From Mycobacterium sp. 1081908.1 (GTDB lineage Bacteria; Actinomycetota; Actinomycetes; Mycobacteriales; Mycobacteriaceae), in contig NZ_LZLY01000014.1 of NCBI RefSeq assembly GCF_001673535.1, positions 124,001 to 188,000 on the forward strand: DNA of 64,000 nt, in the 5' to 3' direction. Below, piece by piece: positions 10,145-19,692 of the stretch. The notes beneath the pieces are model-generated. The model was not told the origin of the DNA. It saw nothing but the letters and a program-made list of their open reading frames with translations, and did no database searches. The translations under genes were made by a program, and so were the position numbers. Within the stretch, counting starts at the first letter, position 1. Each line of letters opens with the position of its first letter.

Positions 10145-11229
10145 CAGATGCGCAGACGACGGTGGGGGTGGTCGCCGAGTCCGGGACCGACGAGCGGCGC
10201 GTCGCGTTGGTGCCGAAGGCGGTCGCGTCGCTGGTCAGTAGCGGTTTGGCGGTGGTGGTCGAGTCCGGTGCGGGCGAAGGCGCGCTGCTGCCCGACGGCC
10301 TGTACACCGAGGCCGGGGCCAGCATTGGCGACGCCTGGGCGGCCGACGTCGTCGTCAAGGTCGCGCCCCCGACGGCCGACGAGGTCGGCCGGTTGCACAG
10401 CGGACAGACGTTGATCGGATTTCTGGCGCCGCGCAACGCCGACAACGCGATCGATGCGCTGAAGCAGGCCGGTGTGCAGGCGTTCGCGCTGGAGGCGATC
10501 CCCCGCATCTCGCGGGCCCAGGTGATGGACGCCCTGTCGTCGCAGGCCAACGTGGCCGGCTACAAGGCCGTCCTGCTCGCGGCCTCGGAATCCACGCGGT
10601 TCTTCCCGATGCTTACCACCGCGGCGGGAACCGTGAAGCCCGCCACCGTGCTGGTGCTCGGCGTCGGGGTGGCCGGGCTGCAGGCGCTGGCGACGGCCAA
10701 GCGGCTGGGCGCGCGCACCACCGGCTACGACGTGCGTCCGGAGGTGGCCGACCAGGTCCGCTCGGTGGGGGCGCAGTGGCTCGACATCGGGATCGACGCG
10801 GCCGGTGAGGGCGGCTACGCGCGTGAGCTCACCGACGAGGAGCGCGCCCAGCAGCAGAAGGCGCTGGAGGAGGCGATCGCCGGGTTCGACGTGGTGATCA
10901 CCACCGCGCTGGTGCCCGGCCGCCCAGCGCCGCGCCTGGTCACCGCAGCGGCGGTGGAAGCGATGAAACCCGGCAGCGTGATCGTCGACCTCGCCGGTGA
11001 GACCGGCGGCAACTGCGAACTGACCGACCCGGGCCGCACCGTGGTCAAGCACGATGTCACCATCGCGTCGCCGCTGAACCTGCCCGCGACCATGCCCGAG
11101 CACGCCAGCGAGCTGTACAGCAAGAACATCACGGCGTTGCTCGACCTGCTGATCAAGGACGGCAAGCTGGCGCCGGACTTCGACGACGAGGTCATCGCGG
11201 ATTCGTGCGTGACTCGAGAGGACTCCTAG
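10141..11229 (+). CDS. pntAA: NAD(P) transhydrogenase subunit alpha part 1 (NAD-binding)
   Basis: A 362-aa soluble domain I of the proton-translocating transhydrogenase, which binds NAD(H) and passes hydride to NADP+ in domain III. It has an N-terminal AlaDH/PNT domain (MTDAQTT..., ESGAGEGA near 41-48) and the dinucleotide fold GVGVAG at 174-179 followed by GYDVR. It is near-identical in layout to Rv0155. The stop (11227-11229) abuts the pntAB ATG. With pntAB and pntB it forms a three-part enzyme that makes NADPH from NADH using the proton gradient. Confidence 0.97.
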   Translation: MTDAQTTVGVVAESGTDERRVALVPKAVASLVSSGLAVVVESGAGEGALLPDGLYTEAGASIGDAWAADVVVKVAPPTADEVGRLHSGQTLIGFLAPRNADNAIDALKQAGVQAFALEAIPRISRAQVMDALSSQANVAGYKAVLLAASESTRFFPMLTTAAGTVKPATVLVLGVGVAGLQALATAKRLGARTTGYDVRPEVADQVRSVGAQWLDIGIDAAGEGGYARELTDEERAQQQKALEEAIAGFDVVITTALVPGRPAPRLVTAAAVEAMKPGSVIVDLAGETGGNCELTDPGRTVVKHDVTIASPLNLPATMPEHASELYSKNITALLDLLIKDGKLAPDFDDEVIADSCVTREDS

Positions 11230-11556
11230 ATGTACGACGAACTCTTGGCCAACCTCGCGATCCTGGTGCTGTCCGGATTCGTCGGGTTCGCGGTGATCTC
11301 GAAGGTGCCCAACACGCTGCACACGCCGCTGATGTCGGGCACCAACGCGATCCACGGGATCGTGGTGCTCGGCGCGCTGGTGGTGTTCGGGGAGGTTGAG
11401 CACCCGTCGCTCGCGGTGCAGATCATCCTGTTCGTCGCGGTGGTGTTCGGCACGCTCAACGTCATCGGCGGCTTCATCGTCACCGACCGGATGCTGGGGA
11501 TGTTCAAGGGCAAGAAGAAGCCCGTGCCCGCGAAAGTGGACGAGGCCGCCAAATGA
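11230..11556 (+). CDS. pntAB: NAD(P) transhydrogenase subunit alpha part 2 (membrane)
   Basis: A 108-aa hydrophobic protein with three predicted membrane helices (about 5-25, 38-55, 60-85) and a basic tail GKKKPVPAKVDEAAK. It supplies part of domain II, the proton channel, of transhydrogenase, as Rv0156 does. Its ATG directly follows the pntAA stop, and its last codons overlap the pntB ATG by 4 nt (ATGA), so the subunits are translationally coupled. Confidence 0.96.
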   Translation: MYDELLANLAILVLSGFVGFAVISKVPNTLHTPLMSGTNAIHGIVVLGALVVFGEVEHPSLAVQIILFVAVVFGTLNVIGGFIVTDRMLGMFKGKKKPVPAKVDEAAK

Positions 11557-12977
11557 ACTACCTGGTGACCGTCCTCTACATCATCTCGTTCTCGCTGTTC
11601 ATCTATGGGCTGATGGGCCTGACCGGGCCCAAGACCGCGGTGCGCGGCAACCTGATCGCCGCGGTGGGCATGGCCCTGGCGGTGACGGCGACGCTCATCA
11701 AGATCCGGCACACCGACCAGTGGGTGCTGATCATCCTCGGGCTGGTTGTGGGCGTCGTGCTCGGCGTCCCGCCGGCTCGCTACACCAAGATGACCGCCAT
11801 GCCGCAGCTGGTGGCGTTCTTCAACGGGGTCGGCGGCGGCACGGTCGCCCTCATCGCGCTCTCGGAATTCATTGAAACAAACGGCTTTTCGGCCTTCCAG
11901 CACGGCGAGTCGCCGACCGTGCACATCGTGGTCGCGTCGTTGTTCGCCGCGATCATCGGGTCGATCTCGTTCTGGGGCTCGATCATCGCGTTCGGCAAGC
12001 TGCAGGAGATCATCTCCGGATCGCCGATCGGCTTCGGGAGGGCCCAGCAGCCGATCAACCTGCTGCTGCTGGCCGGCGCGGTGGCCGCCGCGGTCGTGAT
12101 CGGCCTGGGCGCGCATCCGGGAACGGGTGGGGTGGCGCTGTGGTGGATGATCGGCCTGCTGGCCGCGGCCGGCGTGCTCGGCCTGATGGTGGTGCTGCCC
12201 ATCGGCGGCGCCGACATGCCGGTGGTCATCTCCCTGCTGAACGCCATGACCGGGCTGTCCGCCGCCGCGGCCGGTCTGGCGCTGAACAACACCGCGATGA
12301 TCGTCGCGGGCATGATCGTCGGCGCCTCGGGTTCGATCCTGACCAATCTGATGGCCAAGGCGATGAACCGCTCCATCCCCGCGATCGTCGCGGGCGGCTT
12401 CGGCGGCGGCGGGGTGGCGCCCAGCGGCGACGGCGGCGGCGACAAGCACGTCAAGTCCACCTCGGCCGCCGACGCGGCCATCCAGATGGCCTACGCCAAC
12501 CAGGTGATCGTGGTGCCGGGTTACGGCCTGGCCGTGGCGCAGGCCCAGCACGCCGTCAAGGACATGGCCTCGCTGCTCGAGGACAAGGGCGTCGCGGTGA
12601 AGTACGCGATCCACCCGGTCGCCGGCCGCATGCCCGGGCACATGAACGTGCTCCTGGCCGAGGCCGAGGTGGACTACGACGCCATGAAGGACATGGACGA
12701 CATCAACGACGAGTTCGCGCGCACCGACGTCGCGATCGTCATCGGCGCCAACGACGTCACCAACCCGGCGGCCCGCAACGAACAGTCGAGCCCGATCTAC
12801 GGCATGCCGATCCTCAACGTGGACAAGGCCAAGTCGGTGATTGTGCTGAAGCGGTCGATGAACTCGGGGTTCGCGGGCATCGACAACCCGCTGTTCTACG
12901 CCGACGGGACGACGATGCTGTTCGGGGACGCGAAGAAATCGGTGACCGAGGTCGCCGAGGAGCTAAAGGCGCTCTAG
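11553..12977 (+). CDS. pntB: NAD(P) transhydrogenase subunit beta
   Basis: A 474-aa membrane subunit. Residues ~1-270 form about eight to nine membrane helices (rest of domain II), and the C-terminal ~180 residues form the NADP(H)-binding domain III with PGYGLAVAQAQH and the conserved IGANDVTNPAA. Length matches Rv0157 (475 aa). It overlaps pntAB by 4 nt. Its TAG stop shares a CTAG palindrome with the stop of the convergent 41-aa gene. Confidence 0.97.
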   Translation: MNYLVTVLYIISFSLFIYGLMGLTGPKTAVRGNLIAAVGMALAVTATLIKIRHTDQWVLIILGLVVGVVLGVPPARYTKMTAMPQLVAFFNGVGGGTVALIALSEFIETNGFSAFQHGESPTVHIVVASLFAAIIGSISFWGSIIAFGKLQEIISGSPIGFGRAQQPINLLLLAGAVAAAVVIGLGAHPGTGGVALWWMIGLLAAAGVLGLMVVLPIGGADMPVVISLLNAMTGLSAAAAGLALNNTAMIVAGMIVGASGSILTNLMAKAMNRSIPAIVAGGFGGGGVAPSGDGGGDKHVKSTSAADAAIQMAYANQVIVVPGYGLAVAQAQHAVKDMASLLEDKGVAVKYAIHPVAGRMPGHMNVLLAEAEVDYDAMKDMDDINDEFARTDVAIVIGANDVTNPAARNEQSSPIYGMPILNVDKAKSVIVLKRSMNSGFAGIDNPLFYADGTTMLFGDAKKSVTEVAEELKAL

Positions 12978-13099
12978 ACGGGCGGGTAGGCCGGCGGCGG
13001 GTAGCCGTTGCCGTCGACGACGCCGCGCAGGCCCCACGGGACGTACTTAAAGAAGAACTCGATCTCGTCGCTCATGTCATAGTCCGGACTCGGATCCAT
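12974..13099 (-). CDS. Conserved 41-aa protein (Rv0157A-like)
   Basis: A short minus-strand ORF, ATG at 13099 preceded by GAGAGGTGGGG. The product begins MDPSPDYDMSDEIEFFF, contains KYVPWGLRGVVDGNG, and ends in a Tyr/Pro-rich tail. A similar small gene, Rv0157A, is annotated opposite the pntB end in M. tuberculosis; that correspondence is from memory. Convergent with pntB, with a 4-nt overlap at CTAG. Function unknown. The good ribosome site and acidic/aromatic composition make a real product likely. Confidence 0.65.
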   Translation of the reverse strand: MDPSPDYDMSDEIEFFFKYVPWGLRGVVDGNGYPPPAYPPV

Positions 13100-13181
13100 G
13101 TCCCCACCTCTCGACTCGCGACCAGTTCGACACACCATCGTAGTCGCAGAGGCGCCGGTGCGACAGGCGGCGGTGGCCTTA

Positions 13182-13197
13182 AACTGTCCAACCAGTT
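13182..13197. promoter_or_regulatory. Candidate TetR operator (AACTG-N6-CAGTT)
   Basis: An inverted repeat with arms AACTG and CAGTT separated by 6 nt lies 65 bp upstream of the TetR ATG at 13262 and about 80 bp upstream of the divergent 41-aa gene. TetR repressors commonly autoregulate from such sites. Assignment is positional inference. Confidence 0.4.
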
Positions 13198-13261
13198 GAT
13201 TGATACTTTGCCTTATCCGGGCCTCAGCGTGGCCCGCCGGCCGTGACGATAGAGAGTACGA

Positions 13262-13885
13262 ATGCCATCCGAGAACGGGCTGACCCGCCGCGAGGAGTTG
13301 CTGGCCGTTGCCACCAAGCTGTTCGCCGCGCGCGGCTACCACGGCACCCGGATGGACGACGTCGCCGACGTGATCGGGCTGAACAAGGCGACCGTCTACC
13401 ACTACTACGCCAGCAAGTCGCTGATCCTCTTCGACATCTACCGCCAGGCCGCCGAGGGCACACTGGCCGCCGTGCACGACGATCCGTCCTGGACGGCCCG
13501 CGAGGCGCTCTACCAATACACCGTCCGCCTGCTGACCGGGATCGCGGCCAATCCCGAGCGGGCCGCCGTGTACTTCCAGGAGCAGCCCTACATCACCGAG
13601 TGGTTCACCTCCGAGCAGGTCGCCGAGGTCCGGGAGAAGGAGGCCCAGGTCTACGAGCACGTGCACGGGCTCATCGACCGCGGGATCGCCAGCGGCGAGT
13701 TCTACCAATGCGACTCGCACGTGGTGGCGCTGGGGTACATCGGGATGACGCTGGGCAGCTACCGGTGGCTGCGGCCGAGCGGGCGGCGCACCGCCAAGGA
13801 GATCGCCGCCGAGTTCAGCACGGCGCTGTTGCGGGGCCTGATCCGCGACGAGTCGATCAGGCAGCATTCCCCGCTCGGCCCGTAG
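13262..13885 (+). CDS. TetR family regulator (Rv0158-like)
   Basis: A 207-aa regulator. The N-terminal helix-turn-helix spans about residues 9-55 (RREELLAVATKLFAARGYHG, then GLNKATVYHYYASKS). The remaining ~150 residues are the ligand/dimerisation domain, similar in position and length to Rv0158 (214 aa). The ligand is unknown. Divergent from the 41-aa gene and convergent with the following PE-PPE gene, whose stop is 3 nt away. Probably controls itself and possibly neighbours through the palindrome at 13182. Confidence 0.92.
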   Translation: MPSENGLTRREELLAVATKLFAARGYHGTRMDDVADVIGLNKATVYHYYASKSLILFDIYRQAAEGTLAAVHDDPSWTAREALYQYTVRLLTGIAANPERAAVYFQEQPYITEWFTSEQVAEVREKEAQVYEHVHGLIDRGIASGEFYQCDSHVVALGYIGMTLGSYRWLRPSGRRTAKEIAAEFSTALLRGLIRDESIRQHSPLGP

Positions 13886-13888
13886 CCG

Positions 13889-15334
13889 TCAGCCGAAATT
13901 GGGCGGCGGGATCAGATGCAGCACGTTGCCGGTCGCGCCGCTCAACAGGGACAGCAGCGTCGTGCTGGACTGGCCGAACGAGATGTTCAGGCCCGGGTTG
14001 ATAGATGGAACCCACGGGTAGGTGTCCGGGAAGTACGACGGCGACAGCAGTCCGGCCTCCACGCCGATCTCGACCGCGGCGCCGTACGGACCCTGCACCG
14101 CGCCCAAGGCGAGGTCGGGAATGACCGTGAACGGGTTCGGTAGGTCGAACAGCCCGGCCGGGGTCGGGATGTTCGCGTAGTTGGCGCCCGGCCCGTAGTC
14201 GCCGTAACCCAGGTCGACGAGCACGCGCAGATCCGGCTGGAAGATGTCGGCGATCGGCGGACCGGCGTAGGGGATGGCGCGGATCGGCTCCAGCAGCGGC
14301 AGGTTCTGGGTCATGAACATGTAGTAGTCGGTATTTCCGCCGTTCGTCGGCAACGGAACGGCGGTGCCCACCTGGGTTGCCGTCAGGAGAGGGTACTGGC
14401 CGTGGACGAAGAAATAGCCCATGAACGCATTGAGGTCGGAGACGAGATTCAGCGGGTATTGCGGGGCGTCGGCGATGCCGTCGTATTGGTACGTGTAAAC
14501 GCTGGTGTGCCAGGGGGATTGCGGTGTCGCGCCATTGAACGCCACGTCCAGGAACGGGATGTAGAAGCCGGGGAAACGCTCGAGGATGCCGCCGACGGGG
14601 TTGTTGGGATCGCCGATCAGCACGAAAGACAACTGGTTGGCGGGGATGGGTGAGCCGGCCGCCAAAAGCGCATTGATCTCGTTGGTGGCGATGGTGGCGC
14701 TTTGTGAATAGCCGAAAACCACGGCGCTGTTTCCCTGCGTGATTACCCCGGTGGGGCCCACGAGTGCGTTGTTCAGCAACGTGACGCCCTTGGCCACGGA
14801 TTGGCCGAACGTCATGTTGCCGAGTTGGGGCGTTACCGGCCAGAACTGCTCGGGCGTGAAAAGTCCCTGCGGGATGGCCGTCGGGAAGGCGGGCTTGATG
14901 TACGAGTTGAAGACGCTGGTCACATATTTGGGGTCCGGTTGTGGGTTGTTTGTGCCGCCCATGATCAACGCGAATAAGGGGTCGCCCCCGGACGCCAACT
15001 GCACCACCGACAGCGGGGTACTACCCGTGGACGTCCCGGAGAGAACGGCCGCGTTGGTGGCCTCGGCCTGCGCGTAGGCGGCCGCCGCGGCCCCCAGGGC
15101 CTGGGTGAATTGGCTATGAAAACTCGCGGCCTGCCCGAGCAGCGCCTGATATTCCCGGCCATACGCGCCGAATAAGTTCGCGATCGCCGCCGACACCTCG
15201 TCCGCGGCCGCCGCCAGCAAACCGGTTGTCCGTGCCGCGGCGTTCGTGCCGGCCGCATCGATCGTCGATCCGATGCTTTGCACATCGGCGGCCGCCGACG
15301 CCAAGGTCTCAGGGACAGTAATTAGATCCGACAT
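13889..15334 (-). CDS. PE-PPE domain protein (PE3/PE4 type)
   Basis: A 481-aa protein starting [11 protein letters not shown] (ATG 15334; the frame is open 54 nt upstream but the PE N-terminus fixes the start). The PE domain ends in YAQAE (ESX signal). The PE-PPE domain has GYSQS near residue 207 and FVHGQY. It is shorter than the four copies at 1-7.3 kb because it lacks their C-terminal ~90-residue block. Its position between the Rv0158-like and Rv0161-like genes matches M. tuberculosis PE3/PE4 (Rv0159c/Rv0160c), but only one copy is present. Confidence 0.9.
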   Translation of the reverse strand: MSDLITVPETLASAAADVQSIGSTIDAAGTNAAARTTGLLAAAADEVSAAIANLFGAYGREYQALLGQAASFHSQFTQALGAAAAAYAQAEATNAAVLSGTSTGSTPLSVVQLASGGDPLFALIMGGTNNPQPDPKYVTSVFNSYIKPAFPTAIPQGLFTPEQFWPVTPQLGNMTFGQSVAKGVTLLNNALVGPTGVITQGNSAVVFGYSQSATIATNEINALLAAGSPIPANQLSFVLIGDPNNPVGGILERFPGFYIPFLDVAFNGATPQSPWHTSVYTYQYDGIADAPQYPLNLVSDLNAFMGYFFVHGQYPLLTATQVGTAVPLPTNGGNTDYYMFMTQNLPLLEPIRAIPYAGPPIADIFQPDLRVLVDLGYGDYGPGANYANIPTPAGLFDLPNPFTVIPDLALGAVQGPYGAAVEIGVEAGLLSPSYFPDTYPWVPSINPGLNISFGQSSTTLLSLLSGATGNVLHLIPPPNFG

Positions 15335-15456
15335 CTCCCCGTCCTTTCCCCACCGACGCCATCCCGGCCCAACGGGAGTTATCCGCAACCGTGGGTATTA
15401 GGTATTGACCGAGGGTAAATCTGTCCCGCCAGTAAGTTCGGCGTTTCGCGCAAGTT

Positions 15457-16353
15457 CTAAGCGTTCACACGTTTCAGGTGCCGGTCGAGAAAGGCGAGTT
15501 GATCCGCGACGACGCGCTCGAAGGCCTCGCCGACATAGATATCGAAATGCCCCTCGGGATACATTCGGACCTCGCCGCGCGGCGCCTTCGCGGCGTAGCG
15601 CAACGTCGGGACCGGGGGAGCCACCGAGTCGGCCTCGCAGACGCAGAACAGGATCGGGCACGCGACCTTCGCGGCCAGCCGGCCCGGCCGGTAGGCGATG
15701 ACCTTGAACGCGAACCGGGCGGCGACCTCGTTGGGCACCGTCTGGCCCTCGGCCACCAGCCTGAGATAGCCGGGATACACGTCGGGCGCGTTCATCAAGG
15801 CGACCTCACCCGGCTTGCCCGCCGCGGGAATCATCACCGGCGGCCTGCCGAGCCGGGCCGCGACGACGTCGCGCACGGCCAGGGCGCCGACGTGCCCGAA
15901 GATCGCGGGGCTCAGCGTGCGAACGGAAGCGACGCCGTCGGTAAACGGGCATTGGGCCACGGCGGCCCTGATGCCCGGCACCCGGGCCGCCGTCGCGATC
16001 ACGTGTCCGCCGCCAAACGAGGTGCCCCACACGCCGATTCGATCGTGATCGATGCCTTCGAGGGTCCTGGCGTGGGCGACCGCGGCCGCCCAGTCCGCGA
16101 GCTGCATGCCGATGTCGAGCAGTTGTCGCGGCCGGCCTTCGCTGTCGCCGAAGTTGCGGTAGTCGAATACCAGGCAGGCGTAGCCGGCGGCGCTGAAGCG
16201 TTCGGCATAGGCGTCCAGTCGCATGGTGCGCACCGCGCCCAGGCCGTGCGCCATCACCAGCAGCGGCGCGGCGCCACCGCGCTCCGGCCGGTAGAGCCAT
16301 GCGCTGATCCGGTCGTCACCGGATCGGAATTGGACGTCCTGACGTTGCGTCAT
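15457..16353 (-). CDS. Alpha/beta hydrolase (dienelactone-hydrolase-like)
   Basis: About 298 aa from the ATG at 16353 (an alternative ATG at 16365 adds four residues). Visible are the oxyanion-side motif MAHGLGAVRTM, the nucleophile elbow GTSFGG and a terminal YPEGHFDIY supplying the likely catalytic His. The family hydrolyses esters, lactones or peptides; the substrate is unknown. A distinct member of the same family lies at 26526-27404 (shared VxAHGLGA, FDYR, GTSxG and GHF motifs). Divergent from the DapB-like gene at 16448. Confidence 0.88.
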   Translation of the reverse strand: MTQRQDVQFRSGDDRISAWLYRPERGGAAPLLVMAHGLGAVRTMRLDAYAERFSAAGYACLVFDYRNFGDSEGRPRQLLDIGMQLADWAAAVAHARTLEGIDHDRIGVWGTSFGGGHVIATAARVPGIRAAVAQCPFTDGVASVRTLSPAIFGHVGALAVRDVVAARLGRPPVMIPAAGKPGEVALMNAPDVYPGYLRLVAEGQTVPNEVAARFAFKVIAYRPGRLAAKVACPILFCVCEADSVAPPVPTLRYAAKAPRGEVRMYPEGHFDIYVGEAFERVVADQLAFLDRHLKRVNA

Positions 16354-16409
16354 CAGCGTTTCCATTCTGCCCCGGCCCGGTAGGCGTCGCAGAAGTTGTG
16401 GACTACTGT

Positions 16410-16425
16410 CTAGAAACGTTTCGAG
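16410..16425. promoter_or_regulatory. Palindrome upstream of the DapB-like gene
   Basis: Contains the perfect 10-bp palindrome GAAACGTTTC (16413-16422), extended with one mismatch to CTAGAAACGTTTCGAG. It lies 22 bp before the ATG at 16448 and 57 bp from the divergent hydrolase start, so it could control both. The binding protein is unknown. Confidence 0.4.
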
Positions 16426-16447
16426 CGTTCGAGGGACGGAGACTCTC

Positions 16448-17548
16448 ATGGCCATCCGCGTCGCGCACGTCGGCACCGGAAATGTCGGAGGGCTGGCCCT
16501 GGCCGAACTGATCACCAATCCTCAGTTCGAGCTGACGGGCGTGTGTGTGTCCACGCCGGAGAAGGTGGGCAAGGACGCCGGGCAGCTGTGCGGCGTCGGC
16601 CTGGATGCCGGCACCGTGACGGGTGTGGCCGCCGTTTCAGACCTCGACGCCATCCTGGCGGCCAAGCCCGAGTGCGTCGTCTACTGTGCCATGGGCGATA
16701 CCCGGCTGCCCGACGCGATGGCCGACGTCATGCGCATCCTGGCCGCCGGGATCAACGTCGTCGGATCGTCACCCGGGTTGCTGCAGTACCCGTGGGGCGT
16801 CATGCCCGACAAATACATCGCTCGCGTGGAAGACGCTGCACAGCAAGGGAATTCGAGCATCTTCATCAGCGGCGTGGATCCGGGATTCGCCAACGATCTG
16901 ATACCGTTCGCGCTCGCCGGGACCTGCCAGCGAATCGAGCAGGTGCGCTGCATGGAGATTCACGACTATGCGAGCTACAACGGCGTCGAGGTGATGGACT
17001 ACATGGGGTTCGCCAAGCCCCTGGACGAGATTCCGATGCTGTTGCAACCGGGCATCCTCAGCATCGCGTGGGGGACGGCGATCCGTCAGCTGGCCGCCGG
17101 CCTCGGCATCGAGGTCGACGAGATCACCGAGTCCTACCAGCGGGAGCCGGCGCCCGAGGACTTCGACATCGCTGTCGGGCACGTGGCCAAGGGCACGCTG
17201 GCCGTGCTGCAGTTCGAGATCCGCGGCATGGTCAAGGGCCACCCCGCCATCGTCATCGAGCACGTCACCCGGCTGCGTCCGGACCTGCGGCCCGACCTGC
17301 CGCAGCCCGCTTCGGGCGACGGCTCGTATCGTGTCGAGATCACCGGCGAGCCTTCCTACGCGGTGGACATCGTTCCGAGCAGCCGCAAGGGCGACCACAA
17401 CCACGCCGCGATCGCGGGAGCCGCCGGCCGCATCGTCAACGCAATCCCGGCGGTGGTCGCCGCGCCGCCCGGGATCAGAACGACGCTGGATCTGCCGCTG
17501 GTGACGGGTAATGGTCTCTATGCGCCAAAAGACTTGGTAGTTCAGTAA
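16448..17548 (+). CDS. DapB-like NAD(P)-dependent dehydrogenase
   Basis: A 366-aa protein with an N-terminal Rossmann fold (VAHVGTGNVGG at about residues 5-15) resembling dihydrodipicolinate reductase, and a C-terminal domain as in 2,4-diaminopentanoate dehydrogenase-type enzymes. The motif SGVDPGFANDLIPF is shared, in altered form, with the partial gene at 63470. The exact reaction is unknown; an amino-acid biosynthetic DapB role is unlikely because length and the second domain differ. The ATG is preceded by GGGACGGAGA. The downstream SDR gene starts 19 bp after its stop, suggesting an operon. Confidence 0.82.
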   Translation: MAIRVAHVGTGNVGGLALAELITNPQFELTGVCVSTPEKVGKDAGQLCGVGLDAGTVTGVAAVSDLDAILAAKPECVVYCAMGDTRLPDAMADVMRILAAGINVVGSSPGLLQYPWGVMPDKYIARVEDAAQQGNSSIFISGVDPGFANDLIPFALAGTCQRIEQVRCMEIHDYASYNGVEVMDYMGFAKPLDEIPMLLQPGILSIAWGTAIRQLAAGLGIEVDEITESYQREPAPEDFDIAVGHVAKGTLAVLQFEIRGMVKGHPAIVIEHVTRLRPDLRPDLPQPASGDGSYRVEITGEPSYAVDIVPSSRKGDHNHAAIAGAAGRIVNAIPAVVAAPPGIRTTLDLPLVTGNGLYAPKDLVVQ

Positions 17549-17566
17549 ATTCGAAAGGACTGTTTA

Positions 17567-18307
17567 ATGGGACGGGTTGACGGCAAGGTAGCGCTGATCA
17601 GTGGCGCCGCGGGCGGCATGGGCGCCGAACATGCGCGCCTGCTGGTCGAGGAAGGCGCCAAGGTCGTTATCGGCGACATCCTGGACGACCAGGGCAAGGC
17701 GCTGGCCGACGAGATCGGTGACTCCGCGCGCTACGTCCACCTCGACGTCACCCAGCCCGACCAGTGGGACGCCGCGGTCGCGACCGCCGTCGGTGAATTC
17801 GGCAAGCTGAACGTGCTGGTCAACAACGCGGGAACCGTTGCGCTGGGGCCGTTGAAGGACTTCAAGCTGGACAAGTGGCAGAAGGTGATCGACGTCAACC
17901 TCACCGGCACCTTCCTGGGCATGCGGGCGGCCGTCGAGCCGATGACCGCGGCCGGGGGCGGCTCCATCATCAACGTCTCGTCGATCGAGGGCCTGCGCGG
18001 CGCGCCGATGGTGCACCCGTACGTCGCGTCCAAGTGGGCAGTGCGCGGGCTGGCCAAGTCGGCGGCGCTGGAGTTGGCGCCGTTGAACATCCGGGTGAAT
18101 TCGATCCACCCCGGTTTCATCCGCACCCCGATGACCGCGCACCTGCCCGAAGACATGGTCACCATCCCGCTGGGCCGTCCGGGCGAAGTGCGCGAGGTTG
18201 CGACGTTCGTGCTATTCCTGGCCAGCGACGAGTCGTCTTACTCCACGGGCAGCGAGTTCGTCATGGACGGTGGCCTGGTGACCGACGTGAACCACAAAGA
18301 GTTCTAG
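17567..18307 (+). CDS. Short-chain dehydrogenase/reductase (hydroxysteroid-dehydrogenase-like)
   Basis: A 246-aa classical SDR. The cofactor motif is SGAAGGMG (13-20), the catalytic Ser is in NVSSIEG and the pair Tyr/Lys is in YVASK. The N-terminal half resembles Rv2002 (FabG3, 20-beta-hydroxysteroid dehydrogenase), including the HLDVTQPDQW segment. Likely NAD(H)-dependent oxidation/reduction of a hydroxy or keto lipid. GAAAGGA precedes the ATG. Probably co-transcribed with the DapB-like gene; the FAD oxidase starts 17 bp downstream. Confidence 0.92.
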   Translation: MGRVDGKVALISGAAGGMGAEHARLLVEEGAKVVIGDILDDQGKALADEIGDSARYVHLDVTQPDQWDAAVATAVGEFGKLNVLVNNAGTVALGPLKDFKLDKWQKVIDVNLTGTFLGMRAAVEPMTAAGGGSIINVSSIEGLRGAPMVHPYVASKWAVRGLAKSAALELAPLNIRVNSIHPGFIRTPMTAHLPEDMVTIPLGRPGEVREVATFVLFLASDESSYSTGSEFVMDGGLVTDVNHKEF

Positions 18308-18324
18308 GTGCTATAACCGCGAGC

Positions 18325-19665
18325 ATGCTGCGCGGGCTTGCTGACGTCGTCGGATCCAAGCATGTCGTCACCGACCCCGACGTGCTGGCCGGCCGCAGCG
18401 TCGATCACACCGGGCGCTATCGGGGGCGGGCCAGCGCGCTGGTGCGGCCGGGTACGGCCGAGGAGGTCGCCGGCGCGCTGCGGGTGTGCCGCGACGCGGG
18501 GGCGCACGTGACGGTGCAGGGCGGCCGGACCTCGCTGGTGGCCGGGACCGTGCCCGAGCACGACGACGTGCTGCTGTCGACCGAACGGCTTTGCGCGCTC
18601 GGCGACGTGGACACCGTCGAGCGCCGCGTCTCGGTCGGCGCAGGGGCCGCCCTGGCCGTCGTCCAAAATGCCGCTGCCGCAGCGGGTTTGGTGTTCGGGG
18701 TGGACCTGGCGGCCCGCGACACCGCCACCGTCGGCGGCATGGCCTCGACGAACGCCGGCGGCTTGCGCACCGTGCGCTATGGCAACATGGGCGAGCAGGT
18801 CGTCGGCCTGCAGGTGGCGCTGCCCGACGGTGCGCTGCTGCGCCGCCACAGCGAGGTGCGCCGCGACAACACCGGCTACGACCTGCCGGCGCTGTTCGTC
18901 GGCGCCGAGGGCACCCTCGGCGTGATCACTGCGCTGGAGCTGCGGTTGCACCCCACACCGTCGCATCGGGTGACGGCGGTCTGCGGGTTCGCCGAACTGG
19001 AGGCGCTGGTCGAGGCCGGCCGCACGTTTCGCGACGTGGACGGGATCGCGGCGCTGGAGCTGATCGACGGCCGGGCCGCGGCACTGACCTCCGAACACCT
19101 CGGTGTCGGCGCGCCCGTGCAAGGCGACTGGCTGCTGCTGGTGGAGCTGGCCGCCGACCACGACCAGACGGATCGGCTCGCCGACTTGTTGGAGGGCGCG
19201 CGGCTGGCCGGCGAGCCCGCGGTCGGCGTGGATGCCGCTGCGCAGCAACGGTTGTGGCGTGTCCGTGAATCGCTCGCCGACGTGCTCGGCATTTACGGGC
19301 CCCCGCTGAAATTCGACGTGTCCTTGCCGCTGTCGGCCATCGGCGAATTCGCAAGGCAGGCGGTCGATTTGGTAGGCGCGCATGCTCCCGACGCCCTGCC
19401 CGTGCTGTTCGGCCACATCGGCGAGGGCAACCTGCACCTCAACGTGCTGCGTTGCCCGCCCGAGCGTGAGCGGGCGCTCTATGCGCCGATGATGGACCTC
19501 ATCGCGCGGTGCGGGGGCAACGTCAGTTCCGAGCACGGCGTCGGCAGCCGCAAGCGCCCGTACCTGGGCATGTCGCGGGAGCCCGCCGACATCGCCGCGA
19601 TGCGCGCGGTCAAGGCCGCCCTCGACCCGACCGGGTACCTCAACGCGGCCGTGCTGTTCGACTGA
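18325..19665 (+). CDS. FAD-linked oxidase (Rv0161-like)
   Basis: A 446-aa flavoprotein of the GlcD/D-lactate dehydrogenase-like VAO family. FAD-binding type 4 domain: VRPGTAEEV, QGGRTSLVAGTVP and TVGGMASTNAGG. The C-terminal FAD-oxidase domain has the GHIGEGNLHLNV motif. It oxidises a 2-hydroxy acid or similar; substrate unknown. The start is the ATG at 18325 giving MLRGLADVV; length fits Rv0161 (449 aa). It follows the SDR gene closely on the same strand. Confidence 0.93.
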   Translation: MLRGLADVVGSKHVVTDPDVLAGRSVDHTGRYRGRASALVRPGTAEEVAGALRVCRDAGAHVTVQGGRTSLVAGTVPEHDDVLLSTERLCALGDVDTVERRVSVGAGAALAVVQNAAAAAGLVFGVDLAARDTATVGGMASTNAGGLRTVRYGNMGEQVVGLQVALPDGALLRRHSEVRRDNTGYDLPALFVGAEGTLGVITALELRLHPTPSHRVTAVCGFAELEALVEAGRTFRDVDGIAALELIDGRAAALTSEHLGVGAPVQGDWLLLVELAADHDQTDRLADLLEGARLAGEPAVGVDAAAQQRLWRVRESLADVLGIYGPPLKFDVSLPLSAIGEFARQAVDLVGAHAPDALPVLFGHIGEGNLHLNVLRCPPERERALYAPMMDLIARCGGNVSSEHGVGSRKRPYLGMSREPADIAAMRAVKAALDPTGYLNAAVLFD

Positions 19666-19692
19666 TCCTCATCGCGCCATACGCTGGCATTC

